The notes under the pieces are model-generated. The model saw nothing but the letters and a program-made list of their open reading frames with translations. It did not search any database and was not told where the DNA came from. Positions 27,201 to 34,997 of a stretch of DNA of 44,926 nucleotides are shown here, piece after piece (the stretch's first letter is position 1; each line of letters begins with the position of its first letter). Origin of the DNA: Saprospiraceae bacterium (GTDB lineage Bacteria > Bacteroidota > Bacteroidia > Chitinophagales > Saprospiraceae); contig JABDKX010000036.1 in the NCBI GenBank assembly GCA_013001975.1, forward strand, positions 1 to 44,926, given 5' to 3'. The translations under genes were made by a program, and so were the position numbers.

Positions 27201-27522
27201 CTTCACCCGTTCCGACCCAAATTTCCGCAGGATTGTTTTGGTTTATTTTTAATGCGCCAATTGACAATGTAGGTTGATCATCAAAAATAGGTTTCCAAGA
27301 GATACCACCATTTTTAGATTCCCAAACACCACCAGAAGCAGAACCCACGAAAATATGATCCTTATCACGAAGGTTCACATCGATAGCTGTAATACGACCG
27401 CTCATTCCGGCAGGACCAATATTTCTGAATTTCATAGCTTTAAACTGATCAAAATCAATTTCTTGAGCATCCATTAAAAAGAAAGAACAAAGTAAGAGGA
27501 GTAATGTAAATCCGTATTTCAT
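24271..27522 (-). CDS. Exported BNR/Asp-box repeat (VPS10-like) protein
   Basis: 1,083 aa with a signal peptide (MKYGFTLLLLLCSFFLMDAQ, cleavage after about residue 20). Residues 30-730 have many Asp-box motifs (S-x-DGG-x-TW: SKNGGISWK, TVDGGKTWT, TTDGGATWE, STDKGLTWR), which form one or two beta-propellers as in sialidase-fold and sortilin-type proteins. No sialidase Arg triad was identified, so it is probably a binding or scaffold protein and not a hydrolase. A strongly charged lysine-rich linker spans about 785-838. It is followed by a domain with GLNRIGWRPDAKGVDFPR, typical of this Bacteroidota family, and a helical C-terminus. No T9SS sorting domain was found. Confidence 0.87.
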   Translation of the reverse strand: MKYGFTLLLLLCSFFLMDAQEIDFDQFKAMKFRNIGPAGMSGRITAIDVNLRDKDHIFVGSASGGVWESKNGGISWKPIFDDQPTLSIGALKINQNNPAEIWVGTGEGNPRNSHNSGAGVFKTVDGGKTWTYMGLKETKLIHRIIINEHDPNTVLVGAMGSAWGTSSHRGVYKTTDGGATWEKTLYIGDNVGIADMVADPSNPNKIMAAMWEFGRTPWGFNSGGKGSGIHLSYDGGSTWKKLTDKEGMPKGDMGRVGLAFSASKPNIVYALIEAKTNGLYKSVDGGEKFSLVSSKNIGNRPFYYAEIYVDPQNENRIYNLWSYVSKSEDGGKTFKTIMDYGNSVHPDHHAFWIDPDDSNYLIDGNDGGLNISRDGSKTWRFVQNLPVGQFYHVDVDNDFPYNIYGGMQDNGSWVGPGFVLKSGGIRNYDWQELYFGDGFDVAPRKDNNRYGYAMSQGGNIGLWDKVTGRTEFIKPQHPDGEKLRYNWNAALALDARNDCGLYFGSQFVHYSDDCGKSWKIISPDLTTNDTIKQNQSKSGGLTLDITGAENHTTILAIAPSPHDESFILVGTDDGNLQVTNDGGDSWNNIANKLPGLPKNAWIPQIEISKINPNEIFVVVNNYRMNDWSAFLYHSTDKGLTWRRIVDDSDVDGFVCSVVQDPEHDDLIFLGTDVGLYFSLDHGNKWIKWEKGFPPVQVRDMKIQSDFDDLILGTFGRSFWVLDDIKPLRELSKTKMKTLDEPFKVFETGIAYQTSRRSYDGIRFNAQGEFIGDNRRGGAVFNIWNKPKDKEEAEMKKSSKDKKEKKGKKNKDKSKKDKDEKGEMDKKPEAKKKKDGKKVKILAINAQGDTVRTFKRNIKEGLNRIGWRPDAKGVDFPRKSDPKEKSEPGGMPIIPGTYKMVFFYKDYKDSVNLEIALDPRIDKSYFDPEAKYDAMSSFNGHVEKITKAFNNLKEAKKSMKLYKEIIDVQPDSIKKMHSKTHKTIGSQIDSLMNLYMLPEAKKVEYRDDSHTLMNKVYSARRFLGTSAGAPTENGQHAIKTAIRETKKVLTGINSFFEGPWSEYVEDVKALPVDIFKSFDPIDID

Positions 27523-27842
27523 TTAGGTAAATTTTTAGTGGGCTGAATATAATGATAAAATCTAGAATTAAATTTATACTTTACAGTAAAACAAGTTCTA
27601 TTTAGATATGAAGATTGAATAAAGGTCTTTATTAACCTAAAGGGTAATAATTTATTAGAAATAAACTGACATATTTGTTATTGAGTTTGGTTACTTTCAA
27701 ATCAAGATTATTTTTCAAGCTTGTTGATGCTAAATTTACTTTTCCCAAATCAATCTCAAAATAACAATCCCAAACGACCTCTCATTTAACATCATCTTCG
27801 ATATAAATTTAAATTTATTAAATTTATATCGAAGTAAATGAT
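27523..27842. other. Divergent intergenic region, 320 bp
   Basis: AT-rich spacer between the BNR-protein gene (leftward) and the second CHU_C gene (rightward), so it should hold both promoters. No exact TAnnTTTG was found on either strand and no ORF longer than about 20 codons. The only clear structure is the inverted repeat at 27796-27834. Confidence 0.5.
27796..27834. promoter_or_regulatory. 17-bp perfect inverted repeat just before a TTG start
   Basis: 27796-27812 pairs fully with 27818-27834 across a 5-nt loop (ATTTA). It ends 8 bp before the TTG start at 27843, covering where a ribosome binding site would be. As RNA it would be a long hairpin in the 5' leader; as DNA it could be an operator. 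Confidence 0.6.
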
Positions 27843-30800
27843 TTGAGAAAAATCGATGGCATAGTTAATCACCTGATTTGTACAGGTATTTCAATTTTTT
27901 TGATAATACCAAATGCAACTTATGCCTATAACCCACCTTTGATCGATGACCCGTCAGACTGTTCAATTACAGTTGAAGTACCTGAAGACCTAACGGTTTG
28001 TTTTGATGAAGAATTTAATCTCGGCGGTGTTATTATTGGAGATTATGATACCTATGTTTGGTTAGAAGATGGCGAAGAAACAGGTTACGATCTAGATGAT
28101 GATGTCAGTATAAATCAAACAACAACTTTTACGCTGATTGCTTACAACGAAAACGAAGAAAACATCATTATAAATGGTGATTTTGAAGATGGCGATACTG
28201 GCTTTACCACTGACTATGTTGTAGGGACTACTTCTTGCTTCGGAGCCGGTTTTCTTGATTGTGAAGGTACTTATGGTATTTTAGATGATCCAAGCGATGG
28301 TCATACAAATTTTTCGGCTTGCTCCGATGCTGTAGGTGGCGGTAATATGATGGTTGTAAATGGTGCTGCAAGTCTTCAAGAAATTTGGTGTCAGGAAGTT
28401 TGTATTGAACCTGGTGCAACCTACATCTTCAGTGCATGGGCTGCTTCAGTTAATCCAGCTTCACCAGCTCAGCTTCAATTTTCAATTGATGGTGGATTAA
28501 TAGGAAGTCTTTTTTCATTATCTTCTTCTACTTGTGATTGGGAAGAATTCGAAGCAGAGTGGAGCGCCTCTAACGAAACTTCAGTTGAAATTTGTGTAAC
28601 CAATCAAAACACAGCTGCAGGAGGAAATGACTTTGCTTTAGATGGTATTCAATTCATCAGAGTTTGCGAAGACGAAGCTTCATTTACAGTAACACATTCA
28701 GAATTCGAAGTAGAATTTAATAATCCAGAAGAACTGACTTGCATCGTTGAAGAAGTTGAAATCGCTCTAACCATTACGCCTATCAATGATTATGAAATTG
28801 AGTGGGAAACTGATGATGGAAATATTGTAGACTCTTATGATGATGGTGCACAAATTATAGTTAATCAAGGAGGAGAGTATTTTGTCACCGTAACAGATAT
28901 GAATGGTTGTTCAGAGGAATTTGATATTGAGATTGACCAAGACATAGATTATCCAGAAATAGAAATCATCAATTCAAATTCCATTAACTGTGATATGATG
29001 ACTTCAGAGTTGGAAGTTGATGCCGTCGGAAGAGGTATTGACTTCGAATGGTATGATGAAGAGGATGAATTTATTTCAGATGATAATTCTGTTATTGTCG
29101 ATGCAGGTGGCTACTATTATGTGCTTGCTTTTGATCCTGACATTGGCTGTGAAACATGGGACTCAATTTTTGTGGACGAAGATTTTATTGAACCTATGTT
29201 TAATATTTTCAGCAGTAATAATTTAGATTGTAATAATGACACAAGTATCCTTACAGTTGATCCCGAACAAAATAATGTGACTTGGTCAATGGAAAACGTT
29301 CCTAACGTTATTGCGACAACACCAGAGGTTTCTATTTCCACTCCTGGTTTATACTTTGCATCTGTCGTTCTTGACAATGGATGTACTGCTGTTGACAGCT
29401 TGGTGATCGAAGAAACAAATCCTGATTTTATTTATAATATTTCTTTTGACAGTATTATAAATTGCAATCACCCCATATCACAACTCAACTTGACTTTAGA
29501 TACGACGGCCTATTCATTTGATTGGATTTCCGAAAACGTGGTTATACAAGATACATTCAATTTCAATATTGAAAATTCAGGAAGCTTTCTTTTTGAAATT
29601 ACTGATTCCCTAAACTGTCAGGTTGTAGACTCTATAATAATTCAGGAAGACTTCTTGCCTCCTCTTGTTGCTCTTCACACTGATTCCATAACATGTAGTG
29701 AACCCTTTGCTAATATCGGTATTGAAAATCCCTCAAGTGAATTTCTGATTTCGTGGATTAATAGTAATGGAGAAATTTTTAATGCTGATAGTATAAATGT
29801 AAGTCAAGAAAACACTTTTGATTATACAGTCACAGCTGCAAATGGCTGTACAACAATAGGCCAAGTAGAAGTTGAAAACAGTGTCTCTACTCCAAGTTTA
29901 TCTATAACTGGTGACACACTAAATTGTGATAGGTTGTCAACAGTTTTGATCCCTACTTCAAATCAATCTGATTTATTTTATCAGTGGTTATTACCAAATG
30001 ACAGTCTTATTAACGAACAGAATTTGACAGTAGAAAATCCTGGTGTGTACGAGTTGACAGCCACGACTGTTGATAATTGTTTAGTTAATGCATCCTTTGA
30101 AGTCGTCATTGATACTATTAAACCAGAATTTGATTTGCCTTCAGATTATACGCTTGATTGTAATAACCCTTCATTTGGTTCAACCGCTAATATTATTTCC
30201 GATATTTCAAATTTTGAATTTGAAGGTGATTGGTTTGATGAATCCTCAGGTGACATTAATATAGATATGCCTGGCGAATATACTTTGAAAGCCATTGCTG
30301 AAAATGGTTGTAGTAATTCAAAATCATTTTCAGTTGACATAGATACGATACATCCTGTTATTTCATTTGATGATATACCAATATTAGATTGTGCAATGCC
30401 TTCATTTATTTTAGAAGCCAATATTATAAATGACTATGATTCAATATTATGGCTGGGACCTGGAGTCAATTCGATGAATAAATCAATCGAAGTGACCTCC
30501 GAAGGTACTTATGAAATAACTGCATTTGCTTCGAATGGATGTCATTCAAGTGAAAAAGTCATCATTGAATCAGAAAATGATGGACCTCAATTTGATGTGA
30601 CGTTTACTACTATTGATTGTAACAACCCGTCTTCTATCGTGACAATTGAACCTATCACAGAAATTTATGAACTCAACCATTTATTTCTAAATTTTACTGA
30701 TCCAATAGGTGAAGTATTTATGACTGGTTACACTGGTGAATTTGCTATTGAAGCCATTGGACCAAATGGATGCAGTACGATAAAATATTTTACTTTAGAT

Positions 30801-31826
30801 ATCGACACTTCAACAATTGACTTTGAATTAGATGCACAAATATTAACCTGCAATAACGAATCAACTCAAATAGAAATTATAACTTCTGAAGCGTATACTA
30901 ATGCTGTTTTACTTGATCAAAGCAACGCCGACCTAGGTAATCCCTCTCAAGAAATTTTCGATTCTGAAATTTATACTATTGAACTTGAAAATTATAATGG
31001 ATGTATTTCAAGACGCAGTATTGAAATCATTTCAAACAAAGAATTGCCGGTAATTAATGCATTTTCAATAGAAGAACAACAATGCCTAAGTACTGTAGTT
31101 TTAAATGACTTTTCCATTTCTGGTGGGGAAGCGCCTTATACTTTATACGTTGATAATAATGAAAATGATATTAATCTTAACAACATTGTCATCGAAGGAG
31201 AAGGTGATCATGACATCCTTGTAATCGATGCTAACGGCTGTATGGTTGACACCTTCATTACAGTTGATCCACTACAAGAAGTCGAAGCCTTTATTGAACC
31301 TGAAATCACAATTCAAGAAGGTGAAAATGCCCAGCTTAATCTTGAATTGAACAAACCATTAGATGACATCACTTCAATCAAATGGACACCTCAAACAGAT
31401 CTTTCATGTTATGATTGTTTGAGCCCAACATTTACAGGAAATACAGTATCTCAATATCTGGTTACCGTTAACGATAAAGAAGGATGTTCTACTTCTGTAG
31501 AAATCAGGATTAACATCGACTTAATTGTTCGCTATTTTATTCCTAATGTTTTGCTGACAAATACAGGAGGAGATAAGGACAGATATTTTACGATTTATGA
31601 TAATGGTATCGACATAGAAACTATTGATCAATTATTGATATATGACAGGTGGGGCAACTTAGTTTTCGAAAACTTTGATTTTGCTCCTAACGATCCTGAA
31701 TTAGGTTGGAATGGTTTGTATAATGATGACAATGTTATTTCAGGTGTTTATGTTTACTATGCTGTTCTTGAATTGAGGAATGGAGAGATTGTAAAGGAAG
31801 CAGGAAATGTTACGGTTATTGAATAG
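27843..31826 (+). CDS. Giant secreted CHU_C (T9SS type B) protein with lectin-like and Ig-like repeats
   Basis: 1,327 aa. A signal peptide runs to about residue 29 (NATYAYN). Residues 130-280 look like a carbohydrate-binding jelly-roll: it opens with NGDFEDGDTGF and ends with FALDGIQF. About ten Ig-like units of 80-90 residues follow, with L-x-C-N-N/x-P-S and NGC motifs. The C-terminus is CHU_C (YFIPNVLL, YDRWGNLVFE, SGVYVYYA, NVTVIE). Export through Sec and the type IX system to the surface is expected; the role is probably adhesion or polysaccharide binding. TTG is the start because the nearest ATGs are out of frame or run into stops. Confidence 0.9.
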   Translation: MRKIDGIVNHLICTGISIFLIIPNATYAYNPPLIDDPSDCSITVEVPEDLTVCFDEEFNLGGVIIGDYDTYVWLEDGEETGYDLDDDVSINQTTTFTLIAYNENEENIIINGDFEDGDTGFTTDYVVGTTSCFGAGFLDCEGTYGILDDPSDGHTNFSACSDAVGGGNMMVVNGAASLQEIWCQEVCIEPGATYIFSAWAASVNPASPAQLQFSIDGGLIGSLFSLSSSTCDWEEFEAEWSASNETSVEICVTNQNTAAGGNDFALDGIQFIRVCEDEASFTVTHSEFEVEFNNPEELTCIVEEVEIALTITPINDYEIEWETDDGNIVDSYDDGAQIIVNQGGEYFVTVTDMNGCSEEFDIEIDQDIDYPEIEIINSNSINCDMMTSELEVDAVGRGIDFEWYDEEDEFISDDNSVIVDAGGYYYVLAFDPDIGCETWDSIFVDEDFIEPMFNIFSSNNLDCNNDTSILTVDPEQNNVTWSMENVPNVIATTPEVSISTPGLYFASVVLDNGCTAVDSLVIEETNPDFIYNISFDSIINCNHPISQLNLTLDTTAYSFDWISENVVIQDTFNFNIENSGSFLFEITDSLNCQVVDSIIIQEDFLPPLVALHTDSITCSEPFANIGIENPSSEFLISWINSNGEIFNADSINVSQENTFDYTVTAANGCTTIGQVEVENSVSTPSLSITGDTLNCDRLSTVLIPTSNQSDLFYQWLLPNDSLINEQNLTVENPGVYELTATTVDNCLVNASFEVVIDTIKPEFDLPSDYTLDCNNPSFGSTANIISDISNFEFEGDWFDESSGDINIDMPGEYTLKAIAENGCSNSKSFSVDIDTIHPVISFDDIPILDCAMPSFILEANIINDYDSILWLGPGVNSMNKSIEVTSEGTYEITAFASNGCHSSEKVIIESENDGPQFDVTFTTIDCNNPSSIVTIEPITEIYELNHLFLNFTDPIGEVFMTGYTGEFAIEAIGPNGCSTIKYFTLDIDTSTIDFELDAQILTCNNESTQIEIITSEAYTNAVLLDQSNADLGNPSQEIFDSEIYTIELENYNGCISRRSIEIISNKELPVINAFSIEEQQCLSTVVLNDFSISGGEAPYTLYVDNNENDINLNNIVIEGEGDHDILVIDANGCMVDTFITVDPLQEVEAFIEPEITIQEGENAQLNLELNKPLDDITSIKWTPQTDLSCYDCLSPTFTGNTVSQYLVTVNDKEGCSTSVEIRINIDLIVRYFIPNVLLTNTGGDKDRYFTIYDNGIDIETIDQLLIYDRWGNLVFENFDFAPNDPELGWNGLYNDDNVISGVYVYYAVLELRNGEIVKEAGNVTVIE

Positions 31827-31913
31827 TAAAGATTAATTATAGATCTAGTTTGGATAGGTAGTTCGAAAATGTCTTTAATCTGAGCAGAAACAAATTAATT
31901 ACATGAAAACAGC

Positions 31914-33296
31914 ATGAAAAATACAAACAATACAGCACCGCTATCCTTTTTGGAAAAAATAGGATATGGAGCAGGGGACATGGCTTCCCAATTCTACATG
32001 GGGTTTTTCAATATCTTTTTATTGTATTACTATGTAGATGTTTGGGGCATTTCTCCTACTGGAGTGGCTACCATGTTTTTAGTAACAAAGGTAATTGATG
32101 CAATTAGTGACCCTACCATGGGTATCATTTCCGATAGAACTGAAACTAAATGGGGGAAATATCGTCCGTTTTTACTTTGGGTGGTGATTCCCTATGCTGC
32201 TTTGGGGTATTTATTATTTTTAGGCCCTGATTTATCGCAATCTGGAAAGTTAATTTTTGCCTATATCTCTTACTCACTGATCATGCTGGGATATACGGCA
32301 ATTAATGTACCCTACTCAGCCTTATTAGCGGTTATCCATCCGCTTTCAGAAGAACGGACGAAGGCTACTCAATATCGTTTTGTTTTGGCATCTGTAGGTA
32401 CAATTTTAGTTGGGGCGACTGCTAAACCTTTAGTAGATTCACTTGGAGGTGGAGATGAGGTATTAGGTTTTCGACTGACTATTTTAATTTTTGCGGTTTT
32501 AACAATACTGCTTTTCTTTTTCACCTTTTTCACCACTAAAGAACGAATTCGTCCGAAGAAACACGAATCTAGTATTAAAGAGGATTTGAATGTTTTAAGA
32601 AAGAATATTTCTTGGATTATTCTTGCCATCTGTAGCATTTTGATTGTAGTAGGCTTGGTAGCCAGAATTTCTTCTACTGCTTTCTTTACCAAGTACAATA
32701 TGGAATTGGGTGCCGAAAAAGTGCTTTGGTGGATGGACTCAACTACCCTTATAATCACCTTTGGTTTTGTAGGACAATTATTTGGTGCATTGATAACCCC
32801 TTCTCTTCTAAAAATAGTCGACAAACGAAGACTGATGATTGCGAGCAATCTACTATTTGCAAGTTCTATACTCGCCACCTATTTTGTTCCTACTCATCAA
32901 TTTGTAGGGACACTTTTACTATACAGTTTAGGAATATTCGCTTTTGGTATTATCATTACTTTGCTATTTGCTATGTACACTGATTGTGCAGAATATGGTG
33001 AGTGGATGTCGGGACATAATAGTGCAGGACTAACGGTTTCCGCATCGATGTTTGCCCTCAAATTTGGTTCTGCTGTTGGAAGTGCGATACCTGGCTACAT
33101 CTTAGGCTGGTATGGTTTTGTGAAAAACCAAGTACAAACAGAGGAAGCATTAACAGGTATAGGAACAATGTGGAATTTTGTTCCTGCTTTATTCTTTTTG
33201 GCGGCGGCATTATTAATGGTTTTTTATAAATTGGATGGTAACACAATGCAAAAAGTGGAACGAGAGTTATTAGAACGACGGGGAGAAATTGTTTAA
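31914..33296 (+). CDS. Sugar:cation symporter, GPH (MelB-like) MFS family
   Basis: 460 aa with about 12 TM helices. The N-terminus LSFLEKIGYGAGDMASQFYMG and the following DPTMGIISDRTETKWGKYRPF carry the GPH signature, including the conserved Asp that binds the cation in MelB-type proteins. It would import a glycoside or oligosaccharide with Na+ or H+. It is six bases upstream of a GH68/GH32-like gene, so the substrate may be a fructoside such as sucrose (inference). ATG start. Confidence 0.93.
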   Translation: MKNTNNTAPLSFLEKIGYGAGDMASQFYMGFFNIFLLYYYVDVWGISPTGVATMFLVTKVIDAISDPTMGIISDRTETKWGKYRPFLLWVVIPYAALGYLLFLGPDLSQSGKLIFAYISYSLIMLGYTAINVPYSALLAVIHPLSEERTKATQYRFVLASVGTILVGATAKPLVDSLGGGDEVLGFRLTILIFAVLTILLFFFTFFTTKERIRPKKHESSIKEDLNVLRKNISWIILAICSILIVVGLVARISSTAFFTKYNMELGAEKVLWWMDSTTLIITFGFVGQLFGALITPSLLKIVDKRRLMIASNLLFASSILATYFVPTHQFVGTLLLYSLGIFAFGIIITLLFAMYTDCAEYGEWMSGHNSAGLTVSASMFALKFGSAVGSAIPGYILGWYGFVKNQVQTEEALTGIGTMWNFVPALFFLAAALLMVFYKLDGNTMQKVERELLERRGEIV

Positions 33297-33302
33297 TAAA
33301 AA

Positions 33303-34418
33303 ATGAATATTACATTGAATAACAAAGAAGATATAAGGGGGCAAATTCCTCCTCCCTATAATGGACAATTTGAGAACGGCATTTGCCACCCATTACTTTA
33401 CCTTTGGGATGCTTGGTCTTATGTAGAAGCAGATATTATGCATTTATATTGTTTGGCTGTATCGCGCCTAAAACATGATGGTACAACACTTCATCCATCA
33501 GAACGCAATGATTTTCCGTTTCACATTAGGCATTTTACTTCCGATAATAATGGAAGAAGTTGGAAAGATGAAGGATGTTTTTTAGAAACAAACCCATGGT
33601 CAGAAAAATTCAACTTTTATACAATTTGGAGTGGTTCGGTTGAAGCTCTATCCAATGGTAATAAGTTAGTAGCTTTTACTGCACTTGAGCAAGTTGATAT
33701 CAATCATAAATTTGTTCAAAATATTGCAATAGCAACTTCCAAAGATGGTTATAGCGTTGATAAAATTTTAGATATTGCCTTATCTTCCCCTCGCAAAGAT
33801 TGGAAATCAATCATTATCAAAGGATATTATTTAGATGTACCCGAAAAACTAGGCAATACTGCGGGAGAAAATGGGGGGCCAATATTAGCATGGCGAGATC
33901 CCTTTATATTTCTTGATAAAGAAGAAAAGATTAACCTCTTTTGGGGCGGTAAAGTCAGTCCTAATAAGGGGGCTTTAGTAAGAGCAGAATTAGAAAAAAA
34001 TGGAACGTTATACAAAATTGCAAAATTACATCCTCCTGTAACTGTTCCTGATGGAGATGAATTCACGCAGTTAGAGCTTCCAAAAGTATTATATGATAAA
34101 GATAAAAAGCTATATTATCTTATTATTTCAAGTTGTAATCGTTTGTATGAAGGGCAATCAGATGAAGAAGTGGACAAAGGAGTTAGGGTCTATAAATCAA
34201 AAATGATTAACGGTCCGTGGGAGGCTTTAGGAGGCAAAATTCTTGGTTCAGAAAATTTATTTGGTCCTACAGTACTAAAAACAGACTTTAGGAATAATCG
34301 TCTATTGTGTATAGCCCCTTATACAGATGCTGCTGAAAAACATCTGAGTCTTACTTTCTCTTCAGTATTTTATCTATATCTTGATAATCTTAGTATAGCA
34401 TTTTTACCTACAATCTGA
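33303..34418 (+). CDS. Cytosolic GH68/GH32-like (clan GH-J) five-bladed propeller protein
   Basis: 371 aa, no signal peptide. Motifs in order match GH68 enzymes: LYLWDAW with D36 as the expected nucleophile, WSGSVEA (109-115), AWRDPF with D199 as the transition-state stabiliser, and TQLELPKVLY with E258 as the likely acid/base. In known GH68 proteins (levansucrase, inulosucrase) the same order is W-D, WSGS, RDP and E. It is cytosolic and beside a symporter, suggesting intracellular fructoside cleavage and not extracellular levan synthesis. Length is shorter than typical secreted levansucrases (about 430-470). GH32 or GH43 are the alternatives. Confidence 0.78.
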   Translation: MNITLNNKEDIRGQIPPPYNGQFENGICHPLLYLWDAWSYVEADIMHLYCLAVSRLKHDGTTLHPSERNDFPFHIRHFTSDNNGRSWKDEGCFLETNPWSEKFNFYTIWSGSVEALSNGNKLVAFTALEQVDINHKFVQNIAIATSKDGYSVDKILDIALSSPRKDWKSIIIKGYYLDVPEKLGNTAGENGGPILAWRDPFIFLDKEEKINLFWGGKVSPNKGALVRAELEKNGTLYKIAKLHPPVTVPDGDEFTQLELPKVLYDKDKKLYYLIISSCNRLYEGQSDEEVDKGVRVYKSKMINGPWEALGGKILGSENLFGPTVLKTDFRNNRLLCIAPYTDAAEKHLSLTFSSVFYLYLDNLSIAFLPTI

Positions 34419-34436
34419 AAATTAAAAAAACAAAAC

Positions 34437-34976
34437 ATGAAAACAATTACACAACTACTGTTCTTAGCAATACTGACTATCAGTTGCTCTGACTCAAAGG
34501 AAAACAATGAAGTAATAAGCCAACTGCAAACTGATATCGATAGCTTGAAGAATTTAATACTTGAAAATTCAAGTGATATTAAAGGCGAAATCGCAACATT
34601 TTTGATGTTTCAAAAAGAAGATGCAGAACAGGCTATGAATTTTTACATTGGGCTCTTTGACAATTCCGAAATTGTGAATATCAAACGTTGGGGAAAGGAA
34701 GGCTCAGGAAAGGAAGGCACAATTATGCATGCCATATTTAGATTAAATGGAAAACTGTTTATGTGCAGCGACAGCCCACCCATTCATGCATGGGGCTTTA
34801 CCCCAGCAGTTTCTAATTTTGTAGAATGCGTGGACGAAAATCAACTTGAACAGTTGTTTACAAAACTATCCGAAAACGGAAAAGTTATGATGCCAATTGA
34901 CAATTATGGATTCAGTCAAAAATTTGGATTTGTTGAAGACCAGTTTGGCGTTTCCTGGCAACTTAATTTAGAATAA
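34437..34976 (+). CDS. Lipoprotein with a VOC/PhnB-like (3-dmu-9_3-mt) domain
   Basis: 179 aa. The N-terminus MKTITQLLFLAILTISC has a lipobox (Cys17). A short coiled coil follows (about 24-44: NEVISQLQTDIDSLKNLIL). From residue ~50 there is a VOC domain of the PhnB-like group: TFLMFQKEDAEQAMNFYIGLF, then FRLNGKLFMCSDS, and FGFVEDQFGVSWQLN. These domains are usually cytoplasmic and free, so lipid anchoring is unusual. It starts 18 bp after the GH68-like gene, so it is probably cotranscribed, though its role there is unclear. Confidence 0.8.
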   Translation: MKTITQLLFLAILTISCSDSKENNEVISQLQTDIDSLKNLILENSSDIKGEIATFLMFQKEDAEQAMNFYIGLFDNSEIVNIKRWGKEGSGKEGTIMHAIFRLNGKLFMCSDSPPIHAWGFTPAVSNFVECVDENQLEQLFTKLSENGKVMMPIDNYGFSQKFGFVEDQFGVSWQLNLE

Positions 34977-34997
34977 AAAAACCTGTCAGAAATTTCA

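Noticed and set aside
24271-27522. Sialidase
   Set aside because: Asp-boxes are present but the Arg triad and catalytic Asp/Tyr/Glu set of sialidases could not be identified.
32369-32878. 169-aa minus-strand ORF inside the GPH symporter
   Set aside because: Lies wholly within a gene with clear family signatures; translation has no recognisable features.
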